A stretch of DNA of 64,000 nt from Nocardiopsis kunsanensis DSM 44524 (GCF_000340965.1 NZ_ANAY01000006.1:124001-188000); one strand, 5' to 3'. Shown: positions 19,607 through 29,055, counted from the first letter of the stretch. Notes: generated by a model from the letters alone, not told the origin. Numbers and translations are program-made.

Positions 19607-20044
19607 ATGAGCGAGGAGTCCGAGACCGCCGGTGACGCGGTGTCGGTACTGGCGGAGGCGCTGCGGGCCGAGTACGCCGCGGTGTACGCGTACGAGTTCG
19701 TGGGCGGTTCTGCCGGTGACGAGGACCGGCGCTCCCGGGGTCTCGCGCTGGCCGGCGAGCACAAGAGCACGCGCGCCGAGCTGCGGGAGGCGATGCTCGA
19801 CCGGGACGGTTCTCCCCCAGCGGTACGACCCACGTACCCGTTGCCCTCCGACAAGGACGGCCGGAGCATCGACGACTTCGTGGTCGGGGTGGAGAACACG
19901 TGCGCGCGGGCCGCCCTGTGGTTGACGGCGGCCGACGACACGGACCTGCGCACGACGGGGACACGCCTCCTGCAGGAGGCCACTGTGCGGGCCCTGGAGT
20001 GGGGCGGCGAGCTGGACTCCCTGCCCGGTTTCGAAGGCAGCTGA
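19607..20044 (+). CDS. Ferritin-like domain protein (DUF4439 type)
   Basis: 145 residues, a helical bundle with ALRAEYAAVYAYEFVGG, HKSTRAELREAML and LLQEATVRALEWGGEL. This fits the DUF4439 ferritin-like family known beside proS/rimP in actinobacteria. Glu and His residues spaced along helices could bind a metal, but a full di-iron ligand set is not obvious. It is probably cotranscribed with the preceding lipoprotein gene and convergent with proS. Confidence 0.72.
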   Translation: MSEESETAGDAVSVLAEALRAEYAAVYAYEFVGGSAGDEDRRSRGLALAGEHKSTRAELREAMLDRDGSPPAVRPTYPLPSDKDGRSIDDFVVGVENTCARAALWLTAADDTDLRTTGTRLLQEATVRALEWGGELDSLPGFEGS

Positions 20045-20097
20045 GGCCCCGGGAGGGGATCGCGCACCGAGCGTCCGGGCGCCTTTCGGCCCGGACG

Positions 20098-20170
20098 CAG
20101 GGTTCCGTCCCGGGACGGAACCTCCGGCGCGGAGGAGGCTGCGGGGCCCGTACCGGCCGGGCCCCGGCGG
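20098..20170. terminator. Two hairpins between convergent genes
   Basis: A perfect 22-base palindrome (half-site GGTTCCGTCCC) at 20101-20122 and a second inverted repeat GGGGCCCG/CGGGCCCC at 20143-20165. They lie between the ferritin-like gene and proS and can serve both. Confidence 0.8.
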
Positions 20171-20172
20171 GG

Positions 20173-21921
20173 TCAGGCCCCGCAGGCTCGAACGGTGCGC
20201 TCGACGATCTCCTCGAGGGCGACCTCCTCACGGCCGCCGTCGGCACGGTCGCGCAGCTCCACGACGCCGTCCTTGAGGCCGCGGCCCACGATGACGGTCG
20301 TGGGCACGCCCAGGAGCTCGGCGTCGGTGAACTTCACCCCCGGGGACACACCCTTGCGGTCGTCGACCAGCACCCGCAGCCCGCGCTGTTCGAGTTCCCC
20401 GGAGATACGCAGGGCCTCCTCGATCTGGTCGCCCTTGCCGGTGCCGACCACGTGCACGTCGGCGGGGGCGACGGCGCGGGGCCACACGATCCCCTTGTCG
20501 TCGTGGGACTGCTCCACGATGGAGGCGACCACACGCGAGACGCCGATGCCGTAGGAACCCATGGTCACGCGCTTGGGCTTACCGTCGGGACCGAGCGCGT
20601 CGAGCTCGACCGCGTCGGTGTACTTGCGGCCGAGCTGGAAGACGTGGCCGATCTCGATACCGCGCGCGGTGTAGAGCGTGCCCCGCCCGTCGGGCGAGGG
20701 ATCGCCGTCCCGCACCTCGGCCACGTCGATGGTCCCGTCCGGGGTGAAGTCCCGCCCCACGGTGAGGTCGATCACATGGTGCTCGGGGCGGTCGGCGCCC
20801 GTGACCCAACGGGTACCGGTCACGATGCGCGGGTCGACGAGGTAGCGCACCTTGTTGTCGAGCAGGGAGCGCGGGCCGATGTAGCCCTTGACCAGGAACG
20901 GGCTCTCCTGGAAGTCCTTCTCGTCCAGGACGGCGACCTCGGCCGGTTCCAGGGCCGCCTCCAGACGCTTCATGTCGACCTCCCGGTCGCCGGGCACACC
21001 GACGGCGAGGAGCTGCCACTCCTCGGAACCGGGTTCGCGCGTCTTGACCAGCACGTTCTTGAGGGTGTCGGCCTCGCTGAAGTCACGGCCCAGGTCGGCG
21101 GCGTTGAGGAAGTCCACGAGGGTCTGGATCGTGGCGGTGTCGGGGGTGTGGTGCTCGGTGGCCTCGGGAAGCCCGTCGAGCGGCAGCGCCTGCGGTGCGG
21201 GCACCTCCACGGCCTCGACGTTGGCTGCGTAGTCCGTTTCGGTGCTGCGCACGAAGGTGTCCTCGCCCGAGGGGGCCACGGCCAGGAACTCCTCGGACTT
21301 CGAACCGCCCATGGCGCCGGCGGTGGCCGAGACGATGACGTACTCCAGGCCCAGGCGCTCGAAGATCCTCACGTAGGCGGCGCGGAAACGTTCGTAGGAG
21401 GAGGACAGCCCTTCGTCGTCGATGTCGAAGGAGTAGGCGTCCTTCATGTGGAACTCGCGCCCGCGCAGCACACCGGCGCGGGGCCGGGCCTCGTCGCGGA
21501 ACTTCTCCTTGATCTGGTACAGCCAGACCGGGAAGTCCTTGTAGGAGGTGTACTCGCCCTTGACCAGGTGGGCGAAGATCTCCTCGTGCGTGGGCCCGAG
21601 CAGGTAGTCGGCGCCCTTGCGGTCCTGGAGGCGGAACAGGGTGTCGCCGTAGTCGTCCCAGCGGCCCGTGGTCTCGTAGTACTCGCGGGGCAGCAGCGCC
21701 GGCAGGAGGAGTTCCTGGGCGTCGATCGCGTTCATCTCCTCCCGGACGATGTCGGCGACGTTGTCCAGGACGATCTTGCCCAGCGGCAGCCACGAGTAGA
21801 TGCCGGGTGCAGCTCGGCGTACGTAGCCTCCGCGCACCATGAGCTTGTGGCTCGGTACCTCGGCGTCCGCCGGGTCCTCGCGCAGGGTGCGCAGGAACAG
21901 GGTCGACATCCGCAGTAGCAC
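20173..21921 (-). CDS. proS: Prolyl-tRNA synthetase (bacterial type with editing domain)
   Basis: 582 residues. It has class II motifs ([30 protein letters not shown] and the [12 protein letters not shown] region), a central INS editing domain of the YbaK type (about 220-390) and a C-terminal anticodon-binding domain. It charges tRNA-Pro and hydrolyses Ala-tRNA-Pro. The GTG at 21921 has GAGGAG 5 bases upstream and begins [16 protein letters not shown] 21909 is the alternative. Confidence 0.96.
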   Translation of the reverse strand: MLLRMSTLFLRTLREDPADAEVPSHKLMVRGGYVRRAAPGIYSWLPLGKIVLDNVADIVREEMNAIDAQELLLPALLPREYYETTGRWDDYGDTLFRLQDRKGADYLLGPTHEEIFAHLVKGEYTSYKDFPVWLYQIKEKFRDEARPRAGVLRGREFHMKDAYSFDIDDEGLSSSYERFRAAYVRIFERLGLEYVIVSATAGAMGGSKSEEFLAVAPSGEDTFVRSTETDYAANVEAVEVPAPQALPLDGLPEATEHHTPDTATIQTLVDFLNAADLGRDFSEADTLKNVLVKTREPGSEEWQLLAVGVPGDREVDMKRLEAALEPAEVAVLDEKDFQESPFLVKGYIGPRSLLDNKVRYLVDPRIVTGTRWVTGADRPEHHVIDLTVGRDFTPDGTIDVAEVRDGDPSPDGRGTLYTARGIEIGHVFQLGRKYTDAVELDALGPDGKPKRVTMGSYGIGVSRVVASIVEQSHDDKGIVWPRAVAPADVHVVGTGKGDQIEEALRISGELEQRGLRVLVDDRKGVSPGVKFTDAELLGVPTTVIVGRGLKDGVVELRDRADGGREEVALEEIVERTVRACGA

Positions 21922-22092
21922 GGCCACTCCTCGGTGCATGCGCCCGTCAGGGCGCGATCGGTTTCTCGGGGAATCCCAGGCTAACGGCTGTCGGGGGGGG
22001 CGTTCGCCCAGAGTTCGTGCGGGGTAGGGCCCTCCCCGGCACGGTTGCCCCGCGCACGGACGTTCCCCACTCTCTCGGAAAGGCAGTGAGCC

Positions 22093-22971
22093 ATGCGTAC
22101 CAGGACCATCGGTGGACGGGCGGTCAGTGCGGTCGGTCTGGGCGCGATGCCGTTGTCACGGACCGGGATGCCGGATCCGGGTCTTGCCGTGGCGACGGTG
22201 CACGCGGCCCTCGACGCCGGTGTGCGTCTGATCGACACCGCCGACGCCTACCATCCGGACGGTTCCGGCACGGGGCACAACGAGCTCCTGGTCGCCGAGG
22301 CCCTGCGCGACCGCCCGGGGGACGCCTCGGACGTGATGGTGGCCACCAAGGGCGGCCACACACGGGACGCCGACGGCGGGTGGGGGCTGAACGGACGCCC
22401 CGAGTACATCAGGAAGGCGTGCGAGGACTCCCTGCGCCGACTCGGCGTGGAGAGGATCGACCTGTACCAGCACCACCGACCCGACCCGGCCGTGCCCTAC
22501 GAGGACACGCTCGGAGCATTCGCCGAGCTCCTGGACGAGGGCAAGGTCGCGATGGTCGGGATCTCCAACGCCGACCCGGCCCGGATCGTGGCGGCCGACC
22601 ACGTGCTGGGCGGACGCCTGGCGGCGGTGCAGAACGAGTTCTCCCCCGATTTCCGTTCCTCGGAACCGGAGCTGGAGCTCTGCGCCGAGCGGGGGATCGC
22701 GTTCCTGCCGTGGAGCCCGTTCGGCGGCCGCAAGAGCGCCGGCGGGTTGAGCGAACGGCATCCGGTCCTCGCCGAGGTCGGGGAACGTGTGGGTGCCTCC
22801 TCCCACCAGGTGTGCCTGGCGTGGATGCTGGCCAAGTCCCCGGTCATGGTGCCGATCCCGGGGGCCTCGCGCCCTGAGAGTGTGCGCTCGAGCGCCGCGG
22901 CCGCCGATCTGGAACTGTCGGAGGAGGACTTCGCGCTCGTCGACGCCGAACAGCCCGCGGCACTCTCCTGA
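22093..22971 (+). CDS. Aldo/keto reductase family oxidoreductase
   Basis: 292 residues with a TIM-barrel AKR pattern. The catalytic tetrad is visible: Asp48 and Tyr53 (LIDTADAY), Lys86 (VATKGG) and His127 (YQHHRPDP). The NADPH-binding end has [17 protein letters not shown]. AKRs reduce aldehydes and ketones; substrate unknown. GGAAAGG lies before the ATG. It is monocistronic by spacing. Confidence 0.88.
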   Translation: MRTRTIGGRAVSAVGLGAMPLSRTGMPDPGLAVATVHAALDAGVRLIDTADAYHPDGSGTGHNELLVAEALRDRPGDASDVMVATKGGHTRDADGGWGLNGRPEYIRKACEDSLRRLGVERIDLYQHHRPDPAVPYEDTLGAFAELLDEGKVAMVGISNADPARIVAADHVLGGRLAAVQNEFSPDFRSSEPELELCAERGIAFLPWSPFGGRKSAGGLSERHPVLAEVGERVGASSHQVCLAWMLAKSPVMVPIPGASRPESVRSSAAAADLELSEEDFALVDAEQPAALS

Positions 22972-23085
22972 ACGGTGCGTACCGGCGCGGACCGGCCCCG
23001 TCGACCGGTCAGGGCCACGCTCCTCACCCTTCGACCCCTGTCAGCGGCCTAGTCTTGGTGCGGTCGAACGGACGGGAGCAGTGGC

Positions 23086-23943
23086 ATGGGACGACGGCGC
23101 GGGGCACGTGAGCGCGGTGACGACGTACTCACCGAGGCACGGGTACCGGGTGTCGAGCTGTTGGCCGACGCCGACCGGGCCGATTCCTGGTTCCTGGTCG
23201 TGGAGGGCACGCCCCAGTCGCACGTGGACCTGGCGGACCCCTCCTACCTGGATTTCTCGTACATGCGCCGGATCGCACACGCCTCCGACCTGGTGGCGCC
23301 CGCGCACGAACCGATCGACGCGCTGCACCTGGGCGCGGGCGCGCTGTCGTTGGCCCGGTACGTGGCCCACACGCGCCGGGGTTCGCGCCAACGTGCGGTG
23401 GACTCCGACGCGGCGCTGGTGGAGCTCGTGCGCCGCCACCTGCCCTGGGACCGGCGTGCGCAGCTGCGTGTGGGGATCGGGCACGCGCGGGAGTGGATCG
23501 GTGCCCGGCACACCGACAGCACCGACCTGTTGGTCAGCGACGTGTTCTCGGGGGCGCGGACCCCGGCCTCGTTGACGTCCGTCGAGTACTACGCGGAGGC
23601 GGCCCGGGTGCTGCGTCCCGGGGGCTTCCTGGTGGTCAACATCGGGGACGGTTACGCGCTGCGGCACACACGCAGGCAGGTGGCGACGCTGCGGTCGGTG
23701 CTGCCGTACGTGGTGCTGACCGCCGAGCCGGGGATCCTGCGCGGGCGCCGGTTCGGCAACCTCGTACTGGTGGCCGGGCACCGCCCGTTGCCGGAGGAGG
23801 AGCTCGGACGCCTGGCCCACCGCGACCTGGAGATGGCACGCATGCTGGCCGGGGAGGAACTCGACCGGTTCACGGACGGGGTCCTCCCTGTGCACGACGC
23901 CGACGCCGAGGACTCCCCCGAGCCGCCCGAGGGCCTTTTCTGA
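23086..23943 (+). CDS. Spermidine synthase-like / SAM-dependent methyltransferase fold protein
   Basis: 285 residues. A nucleotide-binding motif DALHLGAGALSLARYV, an acidic turn at AVDSDAALVELVRRHL, and DLLVSDVFSGARTP followed by EYYAEAARVLRPGGFLVVNIGDG match spermidine synthase-like Rossmann proteins widespread in actinomycetes, often annotated as putative spermidine synthases. The canonical polyamine-binding residues cannot be confirmed, so the true reaction may differ. GGGAG precedes the ATG. Confidence 0.78.
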   Translation: MGRRRGARERGDDVLTEARVPGVELLADADRADSWFLVVEGTPQSHVDLADPSYLDFSYMRRIAHASDLVAPAHEPIDALHLGAGALSLARYVAHTRRGSRQRAVDSDAALVELVRRHLPWDRRAQLRVGIGHAREWIGARHTDSTDLLVSDVFSGARTPASLTSVEYYAEAARVLRPGGFLVVNIGDGYALRHTRRQVATLRSVLPYVVLTAEPGILRGRRFGNLVLVAGHRPLPEEELGRLAHRDLEMARMLAGEELDRFTDGVLPVHDADAEDSPEPPEGLF

Positions 23944-24561
23944 GTAGGCGCCGGACGGTCCGCTCGGAGGGGGCCGAGGGGCGGGCGTGGGACAGGCCGG
24001 ACAGACGCTCGTGGCCGAAAGTGGACATTCTCCACCGAGTGGCCCCGGGAAGCTCTACGGTGGTCTCCGTGCGCGCCACCCCCATTGGTACCGGGCGCCC
24101 GGTCCCCCAGCCCGGGCGCCCCGGACCTCTGTGCCGGCCCTGCACGCGCAGGCGGCCCGGCCGCCCCTGAGGGTACGGGATGCCGACGGCCCTGGTCGCG
24201 GACCTGCTTTCGGCAGTCACAACAACCATGACCGGTACCTTTGCGCGGTCGGCGTTCGGCCCAACTGTTCCGGTCATGCTTCTGGAACAGGTTTGATTCC
24301 ACCGAATGGCCCGGCATTCTGCGGGTGCGGAAATTTTCCCCGCGTGTGGCCGGAGCAAAGAATCCCCAGTTCACGTGGGTCATGAGAACCGCACACTTAT
24401 TGATCACGGACAGTAACTGTGGGGTAAGGCGCATCCCCTGGATTGGGAAAGCCGGGAGGCGGGCAGGTCATCGTTCGGGAAATCGCCCGTCGCGCCGCTC
24501 CCCCGGGAGGTCCCCGGCGCCGATCGCAGGCGGGCGTCGCGTCGATCCCTGAGGAGGGACT
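23944..24561 (+). other. Long gene-poor region upstream of the cysteine-rich peptide
   Basis: 618 bases with no gene I can support. The second half (about 24200-24440) is clearly lower in GC than its surroundings, with stretches such as GGAAATTTTCCCC and CACACTTATTGATCACGG. A TTGATC at 24400 and TAAGGC at 24425 could form a weak promoter with a 19-base spacer. This would give the small downstream gene a leader of over 100 bases. Confidence 0.35.
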
Positions 24562-24672
24562 GTGCCCCACCTGACCACTCCCCCGGCGATGAGCAGCTGC
24601 AACTGCGGATCGAGCTGTGGCTGCGGCTGCCAGAGCGGCAGTTCCTGCAGCTGCGGCGGCAACTGCAGCTAG
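24562..24672 (+). CDS. 36-residue cysteine-rich peptide, metallothionein-like
   Basis: A GTG start 3 bases after GAGGAGGGA opens 36 codons ending in TAG. The first ten residues (MPHLTTPPAM) lack Cys; the other 26 are almost only Cys, Gly, Ser, Asn and Gln, with 8 Cys in the spacing C-x-C-x3-C-x-C-x-C-x5-C-x-C-x3-C. CxC and CxCxC clusters are typical of metallothioneins that bind Zn(II), Cd(II) or Cu(I). The Ser/Gly/Cys composition also recalls thiazole/oxazole-modified peptides such as microcin B17, but no cyclodehydratase gene is visible nearby. Two terminator hairpins follow. I judge a metal-binding role more likely; untested. Confidence 0.65.
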   Translation: MPHLTTPPAMSSCNCGSSCGCGCQSGSSCSCGGNCS

Positions 24673-24692
24673 AGACCCCCGAAGGGCACTGT

Positions 24693-24777
24693 CCCGGGGC
24701 CCTCGGAGCCCCGGGGCCACAGGCCCTCTCCCCCTCCGCGCGGGCTGCCCCTCCCCTTGGGGGCAGCCCGCCTTTTC
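24693..24777 (+). terminator. Double terminator after the cysteine-rich peptide
   Basis: First hairpin CCCGGGGC/GCCCCGGG (24693-24715). Second hairpin is a perfect 11-bp stem (CGGGCTGCCCC/GGGGCAGCCCG, 24741-24770, 8-base loop) followed by CCTTTT. A T-run is unusual here and makes this the best intrinsic terminator in the window. Confidence 0.88.
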
Positions 24778-24869
24778 ACCACGGCCTTCGTGTGTCGCGA
24801 CATTGTGCAACGATGGGTATACGCTATGTGGTCACGTGCTGCGTATCCACCCATTGGGGGAGATCAGCG

Positions 24870-25196
24870 ATGCCGTCGAGTGCCCACTCCACCGCGCGAC
24901 TGTCCGAACACACGAGGCTGCTCCGGTGCGTCCAGGGTATCCAGGAGCGCTGCGACAGGGCGGTCCCCTGGGAACCCGACACGGTCGGGTTGCCCGCACC
25001 CACCTCGTCCAGCGCACTGTCCCGCATCAACGACGTCGCCTTCTACGCGCACGCGCGCGAGGAGGTATCGGCCCTGGCTGCCGTGTGTGCGCACCTGGTG
25101 CGTCTGCACCATCCCGACGGCGAGGAGTCCTGCGCGAGCTGTGCCCATCCCTGGCCGTGCGCGAGCTTCGTGGAGATCTCCCGGCTGCTCGCCTGA
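24870..25196 (+). CDS. Small conserved-looking protein of unknown function
   Basis: 108 residues from ATG 24870, with GGGGGAGA 6 bases upstream. The sequence is helical (HTRLLRCVQGIQERCDRAV; INDVAFYAHAREEVSALAAV) and ends in a CASCAHPWPCASF motif. A C-x2-C plus WPC tail is common in short actinomycete proteins of unknown role and could bind zinc. A possible promoter is TTGTGC (24803) with TATGTG 17 bases later. I do not recognise a named family. Confidence 0.65.
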   Translation: MPSSAHSTARLSEHTRLLRCVQGIQERCDRAVPWEPDTVGLPAPTSSSALSRINDVAFYAHAREEVSALAAVCAHLVRLHHPDGEESCASCAHPWPCASFVEISRLLA

Positions 25197-25237
25197 GGAT
25201 CGGCTGCTACCGGACGCTCTGACCCCGGGCAGCACAC

Positions 25238-25290
25238 CGCCCGCCCGGAGCCGGGGCGCGATCCGGCTCGGGCGGGCGGCGTTCTTCTCT
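25238..25290 (+). terminator. Terminator after the small WPC-tail gene
   Basis: Arms CCGCCCGCCCGGAGCCGG and CCGGCTCGGGCGGGCGG around a short loop, followed by T-rich GTTCTTCTCT. Confidence 0.8.
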
Positions 25291-25410
25291 CACCTGGCGT
25301 CCGTGGTCACCCGGCAGCCGAACCGTCGGGCGCCTTCACCGGATCAGGCATAGTGGGAGCATATTTGTGGAACGCGTTCTACCGCAAGGCTCTTTACGAT
25401 TCAGTTACCC

Positions 25411-25440
25411 CACCTGAGCGGGACACTGAAAGCTCAGGCC
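25411..25440 (-). terminator. Probable terminator after the Dabb gene
   Basis: Inverted repeat CCTGAGC-N11-aGCTCAGG located just past the stop of the minus-strand Dabb gene. Confidence 0.5.
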
Positions 25441-25456
25441 ACCACTGAAACACGAT

Positions 25457-25756
25457 CTACTCGGGTAGCGGGTACTGGAGTGCGGCGCGGTCGGCCAGCA
25501 ACGGTCGGATCACCGCCAGCGCAGCCTGGTGATCGGGGTGGTCGCGGTAGGCGATGAAGCCGTCCTCGTCATCGACGTCGGCGACCACGGCGAAGTCGAA
25601 GGCCCCGTCGCTGATGCCGGCGTCCCGGCCGAAGGTGTAGGAGCGGAGCTGGGGGACGGCGTCGGGCAGGGCCCCGAGGAGCCGCTCGACCTCGGCGAGC
25701 CGGGCATCGGTGACGCCGTCCTTCCAGCGGAAGAGCGCGATGTGTCGAAGAGTCAT
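25457..25756 (-). CDS. Dabb (stress-responsive alpha/beta barrel) domain protein
   Basis: 99 residues: LRHIALFRWKDGVTDARLAEVERLLGALP, LRSYTFGRD and YRDHPDHQAAL are hallmarks of the dimeric alpha/beta barrel Dabb family. Members range from plant stress proteins to small cyclases; the role here is unknown. No Shine-Dalgarno sequence precedes the ATG. Instead TAGCGT (25763-25768, minus strand) sits 6 bases upstream, which would give a leaderless message. Confidence 0.85.
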   Translation of the reverse strand: MTLRHIALFRWKDGVTDARLAEVERLLGALPDAVPQLRSYTFGRDAGISDGAFDFAVVADVDDEDGFIAYRDHPDHQAALAVIRPLLADRAALQYPLPE

Positions 25757-26173
25757 GGCACGACGCTACTGGTCGGCGGAGGTGGGGCCCACGGCGGCCG
25801 CGCATGCGGTGGTCGGGCCCAGAGGCGGGGGACAGCCCCTGGGTCCGACCTCGAGGGGGCGCACGCAGCAGCCCGGGCGTTCGGCGCGGAAGCGTTCCCC
25901 TCCCCAACGGCCCGGTGCACGTGCAACACATTCGACGCTAACGACCCGGTGGTAACGCGGGCACCCCTGAATCGGTAACCGGAGCGTCTCGATCAAAGAA
26001 ACGCTTTCCCGGGGTGGGCCGTGCACAACAACAGCGGACCCCACCCTCATCCGGCACCGGAAGGGCGGGGGCCCACGCAGGGAAAATACAAAAACGAGCA
26101 CGCCGAACAAAGGTTGCCGGGGGTTGCAATCACCGACGCGCCCGGAAAGCCCCGATGGAATCCGGGGAGCCGA
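25757..26173. other. Intergenic region with one clear hairpin
   Basis: 417 bases with no supportable gene. It holds the short Dabb promoter, a strong imperfect hairpin at about 25812-25847 (TCGGGCCCAG arms) that could terminate transcription from the gene at 26174, and an A-rich stretch near 26085-26115. Nothing else stood out. Confidence 0.5.
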
Positions 26174-26443
26174 TCAGCTCACCCTCGTGGCGAGAAGATG
26201 GGCCTCCGGGGTGTCCGCCCCGACGATCTCGGTCACTCTCCAGACCTGCCCGCCGACACTGAAGGTGTCGCCCTCCCGGACATCGATCATGGGGCGGGGG
26301 CGCCACTCCTTCGGGCCCCCGATCTTCGCCACGGGCAGCCCGCCGTCGTCCACCCAGAAGTGGCCGCCACCGACCGGACCTCCGTGGAACCGGTCGTTCC
26401 GCCCGTACGTGATCTTCTCCTGTGCACCTACTTCATGAACCAC
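26174..26443 (-). CDS. Small hypothetical protein
   Basis: 89 residues from GTG 26443, with GGGTGAA about 7 bases upstream. It looks like an all-beta protein (HFWVDDGGLPVAKIGG; MIDVREGDTFSVGGQVWRVTEIV). The pattern resembles short Streptomyces proteins with a GDTFxVxxQxW core, possibly the DUF6406 group; I cannot confirm this. It is separated from secA2 by a terminator and so is probably transcribed alone. Confidence 0.55.
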   Translation of the reverse strand: MVHEVGAQEKITYGRNDRFHGGPVGGGHFWVDDGGLPVAKIGGPKEWRPRPMIDVREGDTFSVGGQVWRVTEIVGADTPEAHLLATRVS

Positions 26444-26565
26444 CGTGCATTCACCCTTATACAGTCGCCGTCAAAGGAAAACGTAGCCATCGTAACGCCG
26501 ATACAACCATTGCACCGGTGACTCGGCAGCCAAACCCTTCGACTTCCGAACGACCCGACAAAAAT

Positions 26566-26604
26566 AATGCGCGGCCAGGACCAAAGTCCTGGACCGCGCA
26601 CATT
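26566..26604 (-). terminator. Terminator after secA2
   Basis: Inverted repeat TGCGCGGCCAGGAC-caaa-GTCCTGGACCGCGCA with one unpaired position, in a local A/T-rich context. Confidence 0.8.
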
Positions 26605-26625
26605 TCACAATGGCGATCAATCGCC

Positions 26626-29055
26626 TCAGCCTGTACTCTTGTTTCCCTTGAGTTTTCCGGCGAGAGTCTCGATCGGTGAACTGAACGGGTGGTCGTGCAC
26701 CATGTAGGTCCACGTCATGGACGGGCGCTTGACCCCGACAGCGCCGACGTCGATCGCGCCGTCACGTACCTGGAGTTCACCGAAGGTCTCGGCCGCCCGC
26801 GTGCGCGCCTCGTCGAGGAAGCCCTTGAAGACCGGCACCGCCTCGCGGTTGAACTCGTCCAGCGGGTCGCGCCGGCCCAGGAACCGCAGATGGATACCCT
26901 CGCGCAGCTCCGAAAGGAACGCGTTGTGGTCGGTCCAGCCGCGGTCGAGATGGTACAGGGTGATGAGGCGGGCGGCTCGGGCCACCTGTTCCCGGGCCTG
27001 TTCCTCGTGCTCCTCGGTGGCCTCGGGGCCCTCCCCCTCGGCGCCTTCCTCCTCGGAGCTCTCCTCCGCGTCGTTCCCGGCGCCCGTCCCGGCCCCGGCC
27101 CCGGCCCCGATGGCGGCCAGTGCCCGTGCGAGCTCGTCGGTCAGCTCGGTGTGGCGGGTCGGACTGTCCTTGCGGATGTGCCGGTCGCCCTCGTCACCGG
27201 TGAGCACGAGCTCGCGGTGTTCCAGCACCACTTCGCGCTGCACGTCGATGAGCTGGTTGTAGCGCCAGGTGTTGCGGTGCACCTCCAGCAACTGCCCTTC
27301 GGCCACACGCTGGGCGTGGTCGACCATGGCCAGCCAGTTCTGCCCGGTGATCTCACCGTCGTCGCCAGCCTTGTACCCGGTGGTCTCCGGGGCGTTGTTG
27401 ACGAGCAGGTCGTCGTCCATGCTGACGAAGAACAGGGAGTCGCCGGGGTCGCCCTGGCGACCGGCCCGTCCGCGCAGCTGGCCGTCCAGGCGGCTGCTGG
27501 GGTAACGGCCGAAGCCCATGACGAACAGGCCGCCGCTCTCCACCACACGGTCGCGGTCGGACATGTCGCTGCCGCCCAGGCGGATGTCGGTACCGCGGCC
27601 GGCCATCTGGGTCGAGACCGTGATGGCACCATGGGTTCCGGCCTCGGCGATGATCGATGCCTCGTCGGCGTCGTTCTTGGCGTTGAGGACCACGCACTCC
27701 AGGCCGGCCTTGCGCAGGCGCTCGGCCAGGATCTCGGACTCGGCCACGTCCTGGGTGCCGATGAGGACCGGTCGTCCGGTGTCGTGCACCTTCTCGACCT
27801 CGGCGACGAGCGCGTCCTCCTTCTCCTCCCGCGTGGCGTACAGACGGGTACCGCGGTCCTCGCGGATGTCCGGCTTGTTGGAGGGCACGACCGCGACCTC
27901 GAGCTCGTAGAACTCGCGCAGCTGTTCGGCCACGGCCATCGCCGTACCGGTCATACCGGCCAGGGTCGGGTAGCGCAGGATCAGCGACTGCACCGTGATC
28001 GAGTCGAGGACCTCGCCGGTCTCACTGACGTCGACCTTCTCCTTCGCCTCCACGGCGGCCTGGAGGCCGTCGGGCCAACGCTGGAGCATGGCGATACGTC
28101 CGCGCGACTCGTTGATGATGCGCAGCTCGCCGTCGCGCACGACGTAGTGGACGTCGCGCTGGAGCAGCACCTGTGCGTGCAGGGCGAGGTTGACCTCGGG
28201 CAGCCGGGACTCCTCGTCCTCCGCGTAGAGGTCGACACCTCCCAGGGCCTTCTCGACCCGGTCGATCCCGGTGTCCGTGAGCTGGACGTTGCGTCCCTCT
28301 GCGTCGACCTCGTAGTCGATACGGGGTTTGAGGGTGCGCACGAGGTCGGCCATCTCCATGTCGGCCGCGGCGCTCTCGGCGGCCCCGGCCAGGACCAGCG
28401 GCACGCGCGCCTCATCGACCAGTACGGAGTCGGCCTCGTCGATGATGGCGACCGCGGGCGGGGGCACCACACGGTCGGCGACATCGGTGACCATACGGTC
28501 GCGCAGCACGTCGAAACCGAGTTCGCTCACGGCTGCGTAGGTGATGTCCTGGGAGTAGGCCTCCCGGCGCTCGTCGGGGGTGGAGTCCTCGTTGATCCAC
28601 CCGACCGTCAGGCCGAGCAGCTGATAGAGGGGGCGCATCCACTCCGCGTCGCGTTTGGCCAGGTAGTCGTTGACGCTCAGCAGGTGCACACGCTGACCGC
28701 GCAGCGCGAACCCGGCCGCAGCCAGGGCGCCGGAGAGCGTCTTGCCCTCACCTGTGGCCATCTCGGCCACGTGCCCGTCGAGCAGCGCCATGACGCCGAG
28801 CAACTGGACGTCGTAGGGGCGCTCGTCCAGGGTGCGCCGGGCGGCCTCTCGGCCGACCGCGCACAGCAGGACGAGGTCGCCGCGTTCATAGGGGAGTTCC
28901 GCGTTGCCGAGTTCGATGGCCTTCTCGTTCAGCTCGGCGTCACTGAGCTCACGAAGACCATCCTCCTCGGCCTCGATCGCCGACAGGAGCTTGGTATAGG
29001 GCCGCAGGTCCACCGCTCCGGGCTTGCCCAGGAGGCGGCGGACGCTTTCCGCCAT
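26626..29055 (-). CDS. secA2: Accessory Sec system translocase ATPase SecA2
   Basis: About 809 residues. It has Walker A MATGEGKT, Walker B IIDEADSVLVDEARVPLV, QMAGRGTDIRLGG and RGRAGRQGDPGDSLFFVS, all SecA DEAD-motor motifs. It is shorter than housekeeping SecA and lacks the C-terminal zinc-binding Cys motif, matching actinobacterial SecA2, which exports a small set of proteins through SecYEG. An unusual acidic low-complexity insert (about 665-705; GAGAGAGTGAG then EESSEEEGAEGEG) precedes the helical scaffold. ATG 29055 is my start choice; it has no clear ribosome site and GTG 29067 is possible. Confidence 0.88.
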   Translation of the reverse strand: MAESVRRLLGKPGAVDLRPYTKLLSAIEAEEDGLRELSDAELNEKAIELGNAELPYERGDLVLLCAVGREAARRTLDERPYDVQLLGVMALLDGHVAEMATGEGKTLSGALAAAGFALRGQRVHLLSVNDYLAKRDAEWMRPLYQLLGLTVGWINEDSTPDERREAYSQDITYAAVSELGFDVLRDRMVTDVADRVVPPPAVAIIDEADSVLVDEARVPLVLAGAAESAAADMEMADLVRTLKPRIDYEVDAEGRNVQLTDTGIDRVEKALGGVDLYAEDEESRLPEVNLALHAQVLLQRDVHYVVRDGELRIINESRGRIAMLQRWPDGLQAAVEAKEKVDVSETGEVLDSITVQSLILRYPTLAGMTGTAMAVAEQLREFYELEVAVVPSNKPDIREDRGTRLYATREEKEDALVAEVEKVHDTGRPVLIGTQDVAESEILAERLRKAGLECVVLNAKNDADEASIIAEAGTHGAITVSTQMAGRGTDIRLGGSDMSDRDRVVESGGLFVMGFGRYPSSRLDGQLRGRAGRQGDPGDSLFFVSMDDDLLVNNAPETTGYKAGDDGEITGQNWLAMVDHAQRVAEGQLLEVHRNTWRYNQLIDVQREVVLEHRELVLTGDEGDRHIRKDSPTRHTELTDELARALAAIGAGAGAGTGAGNDAEESSEEEGAEGEGPEATEEHEEQAREQVARAARLITLYHLDRGWTDHNAFLSELREGIHLRFLGRRDPLDEFNREAVPVFKGFLDEARTRAAETFGELQVRDGAIDVGAVGVKRPSMTWTYMVHDHPFSSPIETLAGKLKGNKSTG

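Noticed and set aside
24229..24297. 22-codon frame starting ATGACCGGTACC
   Set aside because: No ribosome site or promoter in place; nothing protein-like in the translation.
24562..24672. Thiopeptide or microcin-B17-like precursor as the main call for the Cys-rich peptide
   Set aside because: The leader is only about 10 residues and no cyclodehydratase, dehydratase or transporter gene is nearby; kept only as an alternative.
25367..25417. 16-codon frame GTG GAA CGC.. after GGGAG
   Set aside because: Rare codons (CTA, TTA, CGA) and no conservation evidence; it overlaps the likely terminator of the Dabb gene.
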